64,000 bases of DNA from Prorocentrum cordatum (taxonomy: Eukaryota > Sar > Dinophyceae > Prorocentrales > Prorocentraceae), in contig CAUYUJ010015290.1 of assembly GCA_963575745.1 (NCBI GenBank), positions 102,531 through 166,530 of the forward strand, read 5' to 3'. The notes beneath the pieces are model-generated. The model was not told where the DNA came from. It made no database searches and saw only the letters and a program-made list of their open reading frames with translations. The position numbers and the translations under genes were made by a program. The stretch's first letter is position 1. Each line of letters opens with the position of its first letter. Shown piece after piece: positions 34,019 through 44,899 of this stretch.

Positions 34019-34075
34019 GAGGAGGAGGAGGAGGAGGAGGAGGAGGAGGAAGAGAGGAAGAGAGGAGGACGATGA
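33862..34075. repeat. GGA tract with (GGGA)n core
   Basis: GGA repeats flanking about 13 GGGA units at 33930-33985. Confidence 0.95.
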
Positions 34076-34079
34076 TGAA

Positions 34080-35750
34080 GCAATAATCGAACTTCGAGTT
34101 TCAGCCTTCGCCGCGTGCGTCGTGCCGGCAACTTTTGTAAAACATGCGAGGCTTAATCCGCCGCCCGCGTGGCTTCGTCAGCCCAACGGCGGAAATAACA
34201 TGTTCAATATTCACCACATGGGGTTCTGGTTTTCTTCCCACCCACGTCGCACCCGGGTGAACCTCCCGCTCCGTCCCACCCGCGGACGCGCCAGACACGC
34301 GTGTCAACACTAAGCAGACGCACTCATAGGCACGCGTGCCCAACACCAACACACGCAGACGCACGCACAGACACAACACGGATACGCGCATATTCATGCA
34401 GACTCACTTGCATGGTACGTGCGCAGACACCTGTGCACACACACAGCCGCGCTCGTAGACAGTGGCAGGCGTGGCATCCCTATGCGTTCCAGGCTCGCTG
34501 GGCGCGTGGCACTTCCTCGGCACCAGAAGGGGGTGGGTGGGAGGGAGGGAGGGAGGGACGGAGGAGGCTCGCATTTCAGTCCCTCGGCTCTCCCTCCCCC
34601 TCGGCCCTGTTGCCGCCCCCCCTTGTCTTCGGGGCCCCCAAACCGTGTGGAGACGGACCGCGTGGGGACCTCGAAGATCCTCGACGACCTTACCGCGCGG
34701 TCCGTCACTGCTCGGTTTTGGGACCTCGGAGGCCCCAGTCGCAAGAGACGTCCTCGCAGAACGACCCGAGTCCCAAACGGTGCGGTGACCCCGAGTCCCC
34801 ACTGACTCACCACGCGGTGGTCACCACACCAAATTTCGGGACACAGCTCGGGTCTCCAGGCGTTTGGAACGATTCGGGCACCCCCGGAACGCCCTCGGCG
34901 AGGCGCAGCTGCTGGTGGACCGCATCCCGAGGCTGGCAAACCTCCAGGAGCCAACGAAAACTCACCACGCGGTGTGGTCACCGCACCGTTTGGGGGCCGC
35001 CGACCGCCGCCGCGCTCCGACGGCCGCCGCCCCCGGGCGCGCCTGCGCCTCACCACACAGCGGTGGCCCGTGGGCCTCGAGCTGCAGCGCCATAGCGGAG
35101 CCTACAACGGCCAGCCCGTGGATCGCCTCCTCCGGACCGCCGCCGCCGCCGTGGGCGCCGTCGTCGTGGGCGCCGTCGTCTTGGGCGCAACCGTCGCCGC
35201 CGTCGTCGGCGCCATCGGCGCCGCTGCCGCCGCCGCCGGGCGCTGCTGCTGTCGTCGTCGTCTCCTGGACCTTGTCGGAGTACCGCGCCGCCAGCTCCTC
35301 GCAGGCGGGGGCGCGGGCTGCAGGGCCGCCAGGCTCTGCGTTCCTTGTCAGGGCTGGCGTCCTCTCCATTCGGCTACAGCAGACGCGTACGTCGAATGTT
35401 GAGCTTCCTGAGGTACCCCAGGGCTTCTGTGGGCCCCCGGGGCCATTTGGGGATCAGAAACTTGTGTGGGGCACGAGCTGGCAGGTTGGTTTTTGAATTA
35501 CGTGCCTACTGTACACGCGAGAGAGACCCTGGGCAAGAGTGACCCTTGGTGCGCGCGCGGCTTTAGAAGCGTGGTGGGGGCCAAACCCGAGTGCGTAAGC
35601 CGCTGCTATCGCATCGCATTCAGCGATACGGGGGGCCACAGTGGGCCCACACCAAAAGGTGACTCCTGCGAAGGGGCACTCTTAGCCGATACACATGCGA
35701 AAACGCAATTAGCTGTCCCCGAGCAAATCCCCTCCGCTGCCGCTCTGCGT
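34080..35750. other. No gene named: GC-rich spacer with CACCGCGTGG-type degenerate repeats
   Basis: From 34630 to 34990 the motif accgcgcggt or caccacgcggtg recurs about every 50-75 bp. The stretch 34872-34962 resembles 62870-62950, both reading NALGExQLL and EPTKT on the plus strand. No complete gene is visible. Confidence 0.4.
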
Positions 35751-36450
35751 TGAGACCATTGCTGAAGAAATCGTCCGGACACCATCGTGTACGACCGAAT
35801 CGGCATTGAGACTGAGGGCGGGGGGAACTTTCGTCGAGAACGCCAGCCCCTATGACTTTCGTCTTTCCGCCAAGATTTGGACGGGAGAAACATAGAACCT
35901 GTCCATCAACTTCGCTGGGGGAAAGAAGGCCCATATTGGTTCAAGATGGCGTCCATCATGCTTTCAAAATGCCGCACGAACGCCACGACGGCCCGACGTG
36001 GTCGCGGGAGGCGAACTTCTTCAGAAACATACGGCCCTCAAACATGATTGCCTTCTCGCCCTTTCGTTCCCGATCGGCTGCCCAGGCCTCCATCTATCCT
36101 GAATGCGTTCCGAAAGAGCCCCACAGGGGCAAAGAAACCAGAAAAGAGGCTCCCAAACAGCCCCCAACACCTCCAACAACAATTTGAACAAACTCCACGA
36201 GGGCCCGAGGAGGTGATTTTCCGGGCTCCGACAAGAAGACGACCTTTACCAAAAATGCTTCGAATGCTGCCCCAATTGCCCGATTGTCTCAGAAACTTCC
36301 AAGAAACTCCCGGAAGTAGAACAAAAAGCCAATGTCGGTGCTTCTCTGGCTTGTCCTCCCCGCCAGGCTGAGTTTGCGTGGTGTGACTTATTTGCATGGT
36401 GGACTGCTTTCATGGCTTCAAAGGTTACGCTCAGATAGCGGAATCTGATT
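35751..36450. other. No gene recognised: mixed-composition spacer
   Basis: Frames of 95-120 codons overlap on both strands (for example - 36397 to 36038, + 35852 to 36187). Composition is less biased than the surroundings, so a relic is possible, but no domain or splice pattern supports a call. Confidence 0.3.
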
Positions 36451-36454
36451 GGAA

Positions 36455-36602
36455 GGAAGGGAGGAGGAGGAGGAGGAGGAGGAGGAGGAGGAGGAGGAGG
36501 AGGAGGAGGAGGAGGAGAGGAGGAGGAGGGAGGAGGAGGAGGAGGAGGAGGAGGACGAGGAGGAGGAGGAGGAGGAGGAGGAGGAGGAGGAGGAGCAGGA
36601 GG
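36455..36602. repeat. (GGA)n tract
   Basis: Nearly pure GGA/AGG repeat, about 148 bp. The 36605-37290 stretch after it is GC-rich with no gene recognised. Confidence 0.95.
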
Positions 36603-37294
36603 GGCAAGCTTACTCCGCCCTCGGCTTGTCCTTCCCGCGCGAACCCAGAAACAAAAAACGTCCTGGGTGACTCTCGGGCGCTCGGGCTGACTCCCATGCT
36701 TCGGCTCGGCTCCGCCCCCCCCCGCCCTCTCGATTGCGCCACTGCAGTCCACCGCGCTTCAATGCTCAAGACAGCTCGCCCAAGAACCAATCCCGCGCGT
36801 GCTGGTGAGACGACGCGAAGCGCCAATCACGACTCAAGACTTTTCCGCGACATCGAACTCTGCGCAACCCCTGGGGGACGACGGCGGGCCAGCATGAACA
36901 CCACCCCTGGAACGGGGTGCTCCCCAGACGAACGGCGGGTGCCGCGCGTCTTGTGCACTCAAGACTCAGGATGACCAGCCTGCCTCGTCGCCCGCGGGGC
37001 CATGGGAGTGTCCTCGACCAGCTGCGGCGCCCCCTCCTCCCTGCCTCGCTCTCGCTGCCCTCCTCCATGATGCGCCACTTCCTGTCGTGGCAAAGTTGAT
37101 CTCCCAGGCGGTCGAAGGGCTGAGCGATGGCCCAGGGTCTAAAGGTGTAAAAGTGGCCCTGGCCCAAGCCAGATCGCCCGCGATGGCCAGGGCCCCCCTC
37201 TGGGGAGGAGCGGAGGGAGCGATGGAAGGAACAGAAGAACGGATGAGGGGACAGAGGGAACGGCGGAAGGAGAAGGGAGGCGGGAGGCGGGAGG

Positions 37295-37540
37295 AAGGAG
37301 GCGGGAGGATGGAGGGAGGAGGGAGAGGGGGAGAGAGGAGGGAGGGACGGAGGGGGGGGGGGGAGGGGGGGGAGGGAAAGAGGGGGGAGGAGGGGGGGGG
37401 ATGGATGGAGGGGGGAGGGAAGGAGGCGACACGAGGGCGACACGACACGACACGACGCAGCGGACGACTGGGGAGGACGAGCCGCCAAACACGACCCAAC
37501 GCACGGCGAGCCAGGGGGGGGGGGGGGGGGGGGGGCGACC
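37295..37540. repeat. G-rich minisatellite ending in a long G run
   Basis: GGGAGG-type repeats from 37295 to 37430, ACACG repeats near 37440, and a G run of about 21 bases at 37515-37535. Confidence 0.85.
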
Positions 37541-37812
37541 CCCATGGGGGGAAAGGGACCGCGCTGTTGGCGGCCATTCCCCACAGGAACGGGGGCTGAT
37601 CGCCGCCCCTCGGGCCCAGCGCTCTCCACCTGCGCCAGGAGGGCCCTGCGGTCCCGAACCCGCTCATTACGGGAGTGGCCCCCTCGGGGCAGGAGGGTCA
37701 CCAGCCAGAGTATCACGATGTCTGGCGAACGGTCAGGGATGGAGACCAGCGGATCGCCCAGTGTCTAGCACTTTGGCATTGGCATCGCCTGAAATCTCCG
37801 CAAGTTCGCTTC

Positions 37813-37826
37813 CACTCTCTCTCTCT

Positions 37827-37893
<67 letters not shown>

Positions 37894-37920
37894 TAAAATA
37901 GTATTTGTATCATTACTATC

Positions 37921-37965
<45 letters not shown>

Positions 37966-37973
37966 CATATTTG

Positions 37974-38014
<41 letters not shown>

Positions 38015-38110
38015 GTATAAATGTATTAAATATTATGTTAGTACTATTATTAGCAACACCATCCTCATTATTATTAATACTTTTACTTTTATTATTAATC
38101 TATATTTACA
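37813..38110. repeat. AT island: (CT)n, T57 run, (ATTATC)n, (ATT)n
   Basis: CT repeats (37816-37830) lead into a run of about 57 T (37831-37887), then ATTATC repeats (37915-37950) and ATT repeats to about 38010. This is the lowest-GC stretch of the window. The 38110-38700 flank toward the retroelement shows no gene. Confidence 0.95.
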
Positions 38111-38700
38111 TATGTATTGTTTGATCGTGCCCTCACTTGTGCGATCGGTTTTGTGCTATCGAGGTGGCCCTTTCTCATCCCCCCTTGGGGGAACCCACCG
38201 TGCCGACACTCTCGAAAGGCGATTAACCAATTGGGCGCTCCAAATGTGGCTGGCATGCGGCCGTGCGGCGGCCCGAATCCGATCCGATCGCGCATCGGTC
38301 CCCTAGCCCCTCCCGGGAACCGTCCTCAGGCGCTGCCTGATGGGGGGGGGGGGGGGCGATGCAATCGGGGGTGAAGCGACGTGCGCCTTTCGTGCACTTT
38401 CGGGGTCTGAAGGGGGGCCCTTTTGGGCCCGCTTTCCAGCGACCGCCAACGCCCCCCATCTCCTGCCTCCCCGACGCGAAATGCCTGACGTCTTGGTTCG
38501 TTTTTCATTCTGGATCGACGTCGAACGGCCCCGCGCCCGAAATTGGCCTCCAGAGGCCGAAACATACAGATGCCCCAGCAAAACGCCCTAATAGCGATAA
38601 TGGTGAAGAGGCGGGCTGGGAAGTAGGAGATGCGCGATTGAGAAGGCGTGAGAAAGATAAGATGCAACTGGGACATCCTGAGACATGTCGTTGTTTCCTG

Positions 38701-38810
38701 CCCCTTCAGGCCAACCAGATAATTTTTGTATCTAGAAAGCTCGTTCTTCTGCCGGGACCGGTGCGGTGCCGGCGCGCAGGACGAGAGGTGCAGGCACCAG
38801 CCACCAGATC
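38701..38810 (-). repeat. Split direct repeat B2 (3' end of the retroelement)
   Basis: Plus strand: ccccttcaggcc, ctagaaagctcgttcttctg, gccggcgcgcaggacgagag, gtgcaggcaccagccaccag. About 80 percent identical to B1 by eye. Confidence 0.85.
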
Positions 38811-38822
38811 AGTAGGGAGCAG

Positions 38823-38853
<31 letters not shown>

Positions 38854-38875
38854 CAGGGTGGTGTGAGGGTGGGGG

Positions 38876-38942
38876 GCTTGAGCAATGATTGCCACGTGCG
38901 GTGGGTGGCCACCAGACGGGGTGCATATGCAAACTCGCGTGT
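38876..38942 (-). repeat. Split direct repeat A2
   Basis: Plus strand: gcttgag, gccacgtgcggtggg, ggccaccagacggggtgcat, gcaaactcg, gtg. It pairs with A1, 6 kb away. A (GA)n tract at 38825-38853 lies between A2 and B2. Confidence 0.85.
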
Positions 38943-38949
38943 ATCTGTG

Positions 38950-39057
38950 CCCCTTCAGGCCGGAGAAACTTTTTCACCTAGAAGGCTCATTCTTCCGCCT
39001 GGGTCTGCGCGAGGCCAGCGCGCAGGGCGAGAGGTGAAGGCGCCGGCCACCAGATAC
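38950..39057 (-). repeat. Split direct repeat B1
   Basis: Plus strand: ccccttcaggcc, then ctagaaggctcattcttccg, gccagcgcgcagggcgagag and gtgaaggcgccggccaccag. Its partner B2 lies at 38701-38810. Confidence 0.85.
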
Positions 39058-39860
39058 ATGCTGACAGAGGAGAGCTATGATTACTTGTCCTCTGGCACGA
39101 CGGGCCGCGTGAAACAGAAAGCGAAATTTGAATTGCCGAATGCGGCGAGATATGCTCTGAGCTTCCAGCGAAGCGAGAGCGTCGAAGAATGCGCCGGCCA
39201 GAGCACGACAGAGACGATGAGGGTAGGGTTCAGCCACAGCGGTCCAGAAACGCCCCTCCGAGTTTTAGCCCTGGAGGTTTTGGTGCGGCGTCTGGGGGGC
39301 CGAGCGCAAGTTGTTCTTGCGTTGACAGAACTCCTCGACCGAGGTTAAATCGACCAGGGCGCCGAGAAATTTCGCGCGTTTCCTCCGCGGCGCCCCGAAC
39401 TCGCAAAAGGCGGTTGAGATCATTTGCGAACGCGAATTGCGAGCGAGACACAGGACAGCGGGTGGGCGCCATATCCTACTGGTGGCGGGGTTCTCCATTG
39501 CCCCGGAGACTCTCATTCTTCTGCGCGCGTAGGGGCGCGAGACAGTGAACGACGTCAAGGCGTTGCCAACATCAACGCGTGACTGACCTTCTTCGACAGC
39601 CCTTCAAGTCCCATCGCAGGATCATTCGATCGCAACGGCGGAGGTCCGGGCGGAATGTCGCGTGCACGAGGCCAGGACGAGCAAGGGGCGCCGAAGTGCA
39701 TGGCGAACATAGCCCGTCCAAGTATCCACCCGCGAATCAGGGGGCGTTTGAGGGGATTGGTCAGGTCGTACTGGTCGCCGTGCAGGACGTCCCAGGCCAA
39801 GACATGGCAGCCTTTCGAAGCCATGGCACCCCCGAGCCGAGCCATCCCAGCAAACGCTTC
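38974..39860 (-). pseudogene. Methylase-like C-terminal domain of the retroelement
   Basis: Directly after the recombinase in the same 603-codon frame: HVLAWDVLHGDQYDLTNP, then FAMHFGAPCSSWPRARDIPP, PPLRSNDPAMGL. It continues across a frameshift at about 39555 as MENPATSRIW, FCEFGAPRRKRAKFLG and AEPYPHRLCRALAGAFF to about 39110. The start resembles an S-adenosylmethionine-binding fold and GAPCSSW resembles the Pro-Cys motif of cytosine-C5 methylases. Later motifs do not let me assign the base methylated. Function is inferred. Confidence 0.6.
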
Positions 39861-39939
39861 TCGAGACAGCCGCAGTCTCAAGGGCCGCGGAGCCCGCGTG
39901 GCTGCAGCGATCCGTGGAGCGCCGCGGAGAGGCACTTGA

Positions 39940-40790
39940 GCCGCCATCGCGCGTGGGTCTGGAGGCTCATCGGCAACTCGGTGAACTCGCTGCCCAGGCG
40001 ACCGCCCTTCTCTCGGCGCGCTGGCGTCCGCCCGCCAGCGCCCGCGGCGCTTCGCGCCCGCGATGGGGCGCCGCTGCTCGGCGAAGTCGCGCCTCGCGCC
40101 CGAACGCCCCAGGATGCGCGGCGGCGGGGGCCGTTGCGGCAACGGTCGGGCGCCCGCCATCTTGAAGCTGCGCGCGAACTCGGCCTGGCTGAACGAGAAC
40201 GGCGGCTCCTGCGGCCCTCGGCCCTCGATTGGCCGCCTGCGCAGCGGCCCCGGCCACTGGTCGTCGGCGAGGTCCAGCAGCAGCGACTCGTCGAACTTCC
40301 CCGTCTTGCTGGGCAGGCTGGCCTCGTCCTCCAAAAGGTCGAAGACGGGGCTCCAATGCGCCGGCCCCTGGCTGCCTCCCGCGGCGGGCGGCGCCGGGTG
40401 CTCCACTCTGACGGTCTTCCAGTCGCCTGGCCGCATGAGGAACGCGGGTGTCAGCGTCGCACGCGCTGCCATGTCCCAGCTATTGGCCCCCAGCAGCTCA
40501 ATCGCGATGGCGAACGCCACCTCGGCTGGGGGCAGCAGGCGACTGGATGCCGGAGTCAGGTTGCGCCACCCTTTCGAAGCGTGCCGCGCCTGGGAGGGCG
40601 AGTGGTGCCCGCCTTTGCCCAGGCGAGGATCGGCCCGGGCTCGGGCTGCCATCCAGTTCGCCCCTCGCCAGTGGTCGAACCCCTCTCGGTACTGCTCGGT
40701 CATCCACTCGCTTGCGCTGAGGTCGAGGAGGTCCAGCGTGCCAGCGTCCAGGGGGCGCTCGGGCGTGGCCTGGCGGAGAGGCCGTTGAGC
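39940..40790 (-). pseudogene. Tyrosine recombinase-like domain of the retroelement
   Basis: Inside a 603-codon open frame (41366 to 39555). The core begins near LDLLDLSASEWMTEQYREGF (40740). Then come ARHASKGWRNLTPASSRLLP, the hydrophobic block FAIAIELLGANSWDMAARAT, MRPGDWKTVRVEHPAPP (equivalent to the LRPxE motif with the first catalytic Arg), SKTGKFDESLLLDL, FSFSQAEFARSFKMAG and a C-terminal GRSGARRDFAEQRRPI then KRRGRW. The latter corresponds to the R-H-x-x-R region, where a small frameshift has probably replaced the expected His. The terminal nucleophilic Tyr is not seen in frame. The family joins circular cDNA into the genome by strand exchange. Confidence 0.7.
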
Positions 40791-41100
40791 TCCAGCCGCT
40801 GGCCCAGCTCGCCGAGGAGCTCCAGGCGTCGCCGCGGAACCGCGGCGGCGCGCGCCGAGCGGTCCTGCAGGTGCCGCTCGCGCTCCGCGCCCGTGGCCAG
40901 AGGCGCCCTGCGGGCCGCTTTGCGCCGCCGGCAGCTCTCCCCCGCAGCGCCGGCGCCGCGGCCCAGAGGCCGCCGAGCCCGCTGCGCGCCTGCCCGAGCT
41001 GCTATGCGAGCTCGAGGAGGCGGGGCGAGGGGGCTCGGCGAGCTCGGCCTCGGCCGCCGCCGAAGCAGCGCCGAGGCCCCCGCGCGGGGGGCGGCCGCCT

Positions 41101-41850
41101 CTAGCCGCGGCTGCCGGCGCGTGAGCAGCGTCGCAGCCGCTTGGGCGGGGGGCGACCTCCTTGGCGGCGACGTCGCCTCCTCTGTATCCAGCGTGGCCTA
41201 GGCCTTGATGGGCCGTCGGCGTGGTTCCACTCGCTGGGGGGCCGGCGGCTGGTGAGCACCGCGCTCGCGGCAAAGCCGCGCGCGGCCGTGCTTCGACGGG
41301 CGGCGCGCGCCCCGACGGCCGACGGCAGCCCTTTGCGCAGAGCCAGAACACAGGTAAGGGAATCAAGCGTGAGAAGGTGTCGCGATCCGAAGTTCTTCAT
41401 GGAGCGGCATGTGTGTTTCGCCGCAGCAGTAAGACCGCGAGCCTCGCCATGAGCAGCGTTGTCTATTGGGATGCCCCACTTCTTTTCTTGCCTGCGATCG
41501 CAGCCCAGCCTCGTTCCTTCAAGACGGGCGGGAGGTCTGATTTAGTATCCTCCCTCTCCTGCTTGTCCTCCTCCACCGTCTTCGCCCAGTCGATGTCCTC
41601 GGAGCCCCCTCGAGGCCCAGTGGCACCTTCGCGAGACCTAGTCTTGGTTCTGCCTGAGAATCTCCAACGTTCGCTGACGCGCCCTAGCCGTTGAACGATT
41701 TCAAAAGGAAGCTGGCGAGAGACGATGCCGTCCGTAGCCCCAGAAGGGCGCATCTGAGGCGACCGTTAGAGAACTCCACGACGCATTAATGTCACGACGG
41801 ATTAGAGGTATGATGCTTTCAAGGCTTTGGGCCCCCGGCGGACGGAATCC
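41101..41850 (-). pseudogene. RNase H domain of the retroelement, frameshifted
   Basis: TVASDAPFWGYG (about 41730) corresponds to the first catalytic Asp motif (DASxxGxG), with Pro replacing Ser. VQRLGRVSERWRF follows after a frame change near 41700. MKNFGSRHLLTLDSLTCVLA (41400-41340) carries the later catalytic Asp in LDSLT. The domain closes with PSEWNHADGPSR near 41205, the conserved end seen in this family, where RNase H would remove the RNA template during reverse transcription. At least two frameshifts separate these pieces. Confidence 0.75.
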
Positions 41851-43256
41851 CAAAGTGCGACGACCCCGTGATCGCGATGTCTGGTGATGAGAGGGTAGAC
41901 GGACCAGAAGATGGAGAGGGGCGGGCGGCAGAGGAGGCCGAGGATGGTGCAGTGCCTCATGACTCTCTCGACGTCCCGAGCAGGCGCTTTCTGGTGTTCG
42001 AGCAGACCGTCGATCGCCAGTCGAATGCGCCGAGCTCGCTCGGGCCGAGGTTCGACGAAGCCCCGCCGACCATTGATCTCTCGTCCAAGCGCCTCCTCCT
42101 CCCGAGAACATGTTGCAATCTTATGGGTGGGTGGGTGGGCCTCGGGGCCGAAGTGCTTCGTCGACCTGTCGCTCGAGTCGCCTGACTGTTGCGCGGCGCG
42201 TGCCCGGCGCAAGAAAGTTATCAACATGTGCTGCGCGGAGCGCTGGGGCGGTCGCAGGAGGGGCCCCTCGGTCGCGATGGGAAGAAGCCTCGTCGAGGCA
42301 GGGGTGTCCTGGATGACGCAGCGATGTAGGAGTCTGACAGAGCCGCGAAGCATGGGCCACCCCGTGGGCAGCGCGCGAAGCCGGGGGCGCACGGGCGTGC
42401 CCGGGCTCGCTCTCGTGCCACCCGCTTCGGCGACTCCAGCAACCCATGCCGGGACAGCCGGGAGGGAAAAGTGGCCCCTCAGCTTCGGCTACAGCTCGAA
42501 GTGGTAGCAGGCATCCTCGATGTCTACGCGGCCCACGTAGAGGGTAGCTCCCGCTGGCACATCGACGTTGCCCAGGGCGGCCCCGGCGCTCAGCTCGACC
42601 GGGTCGGAGGGGGGGGGCCGGCAGTTGGAGCGACGGCAGTCGATCGCCAGACGCTGAGCGCCCTGCGTCTCCCCCGCGGCGAAAAGAAAACAAAGGCCTG
42701 CCGGCTCGAGGGCGTAGTCGATCATCGCGGCCCTCTCGAGCCTCGTGATCAGCCGCCAGTGCGCGCGCGGAGACTGGCGCGGTGCCTCGTCCATATAGGT
42801 CTCCCGACGGGCGCTCTGGAGGTTGAGGGCAGCTGCCGCTTGTCTGTCGGCTTCGATCTCTCCGCCGGCCCCGAAAAGATCTGTGAGCGGCGCTGGGCGG
42901 TTGCCCGCGGCCGGCAGGGAGGCCATCAACTCGTCGCGCGGCGCCGCGATGGACTGAGAGTCTTCGTGCGCCGCGCGCCCCCGGAGCTCCTGGAGGGCGC
43001 CCGAGGGCGCGGGGGGTGGTGGGCCCATCGCGGCGGCGGCAGCGCATGCGCGGCGCTGCGCAGCCGCCCGCATGCGGGGCCCCGCTGTGACGGGATCCAC
43101 TGGCAGATGACGAGTTGAGTGCAGAGATCGCCAGGTCGGATAGGCCAGTGACTGCGCGCCGTCGCAGAGCCCGCCGTCGAACTCGGCGGCAAGGAGGCGA
43201 CGTCTGAACTCGTGGCGCGACATCTTCCCCGTGCGGACGAGGGGCAAAACAAACAT
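41802..43256 (-). pseudogene. Reverse transcriptase domain of the retroelement, with in-frame TAG
   Basis: One frame runs from 43256 to 41802 (485 codons) with a single TAG at 42491-42489. N-terminal to it are the fingers and palm motifs AQRLAIDCRRSN and YVGRVDIEDACYHFEL, where the first catalytic Asp lies in VDIEDA. After the TAG comes LRALPTGWPM. The catalytic loop appears as AAHVDNFLAPGT in a different frame near 42240, so two compensating frameshifts must lie either side of it. The thumb and connection (RIRLAIDGLLEHQKAPARDV, VMRHCTILGLL) are back in the first frame to 41802. The F/H-VDN loop in place of YxDD is usual for this dinoflagellate family. Confidence 0.8.
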
Positions 43257-43324
43257 CTCGCTGGCGAAGATCCTCTAGGCGCGGTAGCCGGCCTTGAGAC
43301 TTCCATTCAGCTGGGGCCTCAAGA

Positions 43325-44785
43325 TCAGGGGGGACGTGAAAAAGGCCTCCTTCTAGAAGGGCGTGGTGCGTGGATCGGTCGGGGCAGGAGGGTCGGCTCG
43401 CTCTGGGACCTCCTCCCCGGGGGCTCGCACCCCGGCTTGTCTTTTTGCCTGCGGCGCTGCTCGCGTTCCTCCTTCGCCTTCCCGGTGTTCATCATGATGG
43501 CTGCGCCCGTCTCCACCCGCGTCTTCGCGTGCTCTAACAAAAACGGCGCCGCCATCAGGTCTCCTGCACGACTGAGCCCGGAGAATGCGGTGGCCCCAGA
43601 TGGGGCTCGAAAATGCTTCTGTCTCTCTGATCTTGTCGTGGTGCGTCCACTCGATAGTCTGCGCGCGCCTCGCCGCGGCCTCCACCTCGTCGCTGAACTC
43701 CGCAAACACCCCGTCCTCGCCGTTCGGAACACAGACACCCTTGACGCCCGCGGCCGCGGTCACGGGCTTCACCTCGAGGCCGAGGCCGCGGCCCAAGGCG
43801 TCGTTGACCTCCGCCTCCCCCCAGACTCCAGCGGGCGGCGTCTTGGCCCCTCCAACAATCGCCCCGTCGGCGCCGCCCGAGGATGCGCCAGCGCCTCCAG
43901 CAGCGCCGAGCCGAACGCTCGGCTGCGCGAAAGCCGCTCCAAGGAGGGCGTCGGCTGCGACGCGCTGTCCTCGGATCCGGCTCACGATGGGGTAGTCGGC
44001 GGGCGGCGTTCCGTCGGCCCGAGCGGTCTCCGCGGCCAGAGTGGCCGCGCGAGCGATCAACGTCGAGAGGAGGTCGTCGTCCAACTCGCCGCCTGCGGGG
44101 ATCGAATAGACGGCATCGGCAAAACCGTGTGGCAGTCGACCGTCAGCAACTGGGCGGATCCACTCCGCGGGGCTGTCGTCAGGGTGGCCGCCTTGCACGC
44201 TCTCGACGTGCTGGTCTCCGTCGGGCGTCGCGGCGACCCAGTCCACCTACCACTCCAGTCGCCCGGGGCGGTAGCAGCCAGTACAACACGCGCTCATGCC
44301 ATAGCGCGTCCCCCGCGCGCCGGACTAGGATCATGTCGCCCGGCGCCATATCGGACAATGACACCGCGGCCAGAATGCTGAGGATGGCGCACGCAGACCT
44401 GGCCCAAGCACAGCGAGCAAACGGCCCCGCTGCACCAGCAGAGTGCCGCCAGGAACACCGCGACCCAGATCGGCAGGCACGCCCTCCAGGCGCTCGGCTC
44501 GCCCGCGCTCTCGCGGGCCGGCGAGGGGCACGGCGGGGCCTCCTCGCACACAGTCGACTCGCAAGGCGGGCGCGTGGGGGACGAGCAGGCCACCTGCGGG
44601 CAGCTCAGCGGCTGCGGCGAGGGGCAGGTGAGCGTCACCTGCGGGCAAGTGAATGTCGGCGCAGGGCGCGCTGGTGGCGGCGGGCAGGCCGCGGGCGGCG
44701 GGCAGGCTGGGCAGCGCCCCAGCCAAGCGTCGCCGAGGTTGGCCGCCCCAAGGATTGCCGCCTGCGCCACCTGCCCGACAACCAT
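43325..44785 (-). pseudogene. Gag-like ORF1 of the retroelement, frameshifted
   Basis: The likely start is the ATG at 44785 (MVVGQVAQAAILG). The N-terminal third is Cys/Pro rich with spaced CPQV and CPSP motifs, followed by a transmembrane segment (VAVFLAALCWCSGAVC, about 44440). One frameshift near 44370 leads to APGDMILVRRAGDALWHERV, another near 44250 to WVAATPDGDQHVESV, and a third near 43620 after RRAQTIEWTHHDKIRETEA to GATAFSGLSRAGDLMAAPFL. The last part is a charged helix with REQRRRQK. In the dinoflagellate family this ORF is thought to act as the nucleocapsid-like protein. That role is inferred from position, since no zinc knuckle is seen. Confidence 0.7.
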
Positions 44786-44833
44786 GCACCACACTCTGAA
44801 GGGGTCCCGCGGGCTGGGCTCGCGGGCAAAAAG

Positions 44834-44893
44834 GCTTGAGGCCACATACGGTGGACGGCCACCAGACGGGGTGCATATACAAACTCGTGTGGA
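44834..44893 (-). repeat. Split direct repeat A1 (5' end of the retroelement)
   Basis: On the plus strand: gcttgag, ccacatacggtgg, ggccaccagacggggtgcat, then caaactcg and gtg. Its partner A2 at 38876-38942 carries the same string with a short insertion. It lies 49 bp upstream of the gag-like ATG. Confidence 0.8.
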
Positions 44894-44899
44894 ACACTG

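Larger units (their letters stand above)
38701..44893 (-). mobile_element. Tyrosine-recombinase retroelement with split direct repeats (about 6.2 kb, decayed)
   Basis: Reading the minus strand from 44893 to 38701: A1 repeat, a gag-like ORF with a transmembrane segment, reverse transcriptase, RNase H, a tyrosine recombinase-like domain, a methylase-like domain, then repeats B1, A2 and B2. The A1-ORFs-B1-A2-B2 order is the split-direct-repeat arrangement known for PAT/Ngaro-type members of the DIRS order, which integrate by a tyrosine recombinase rather than an integrase. The domain strings (YVGRVDIEDACYHFEL, PSEWNHADGPSR, KRRGRW, FGAPCSSWPRARD) match a family I know as abundant in dinoflagellate genomes. 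Frameshifts and an in-frame TAG show that this copy is dead. Confidence 0.8.

Noticed and set aside
39579-41201. 540-codon plus-strand frame
   Set aside because: It is antisense to the recombinase and methylase domains, which carry recognisable motifs on the minus strand.
41350-41366. Strong splice donor (acacag/gtaagg) suggesting a plus-strand exon
   Set aside because: It lies antisense inside the RNase H region of the retroelement. No plus-strand coding support.
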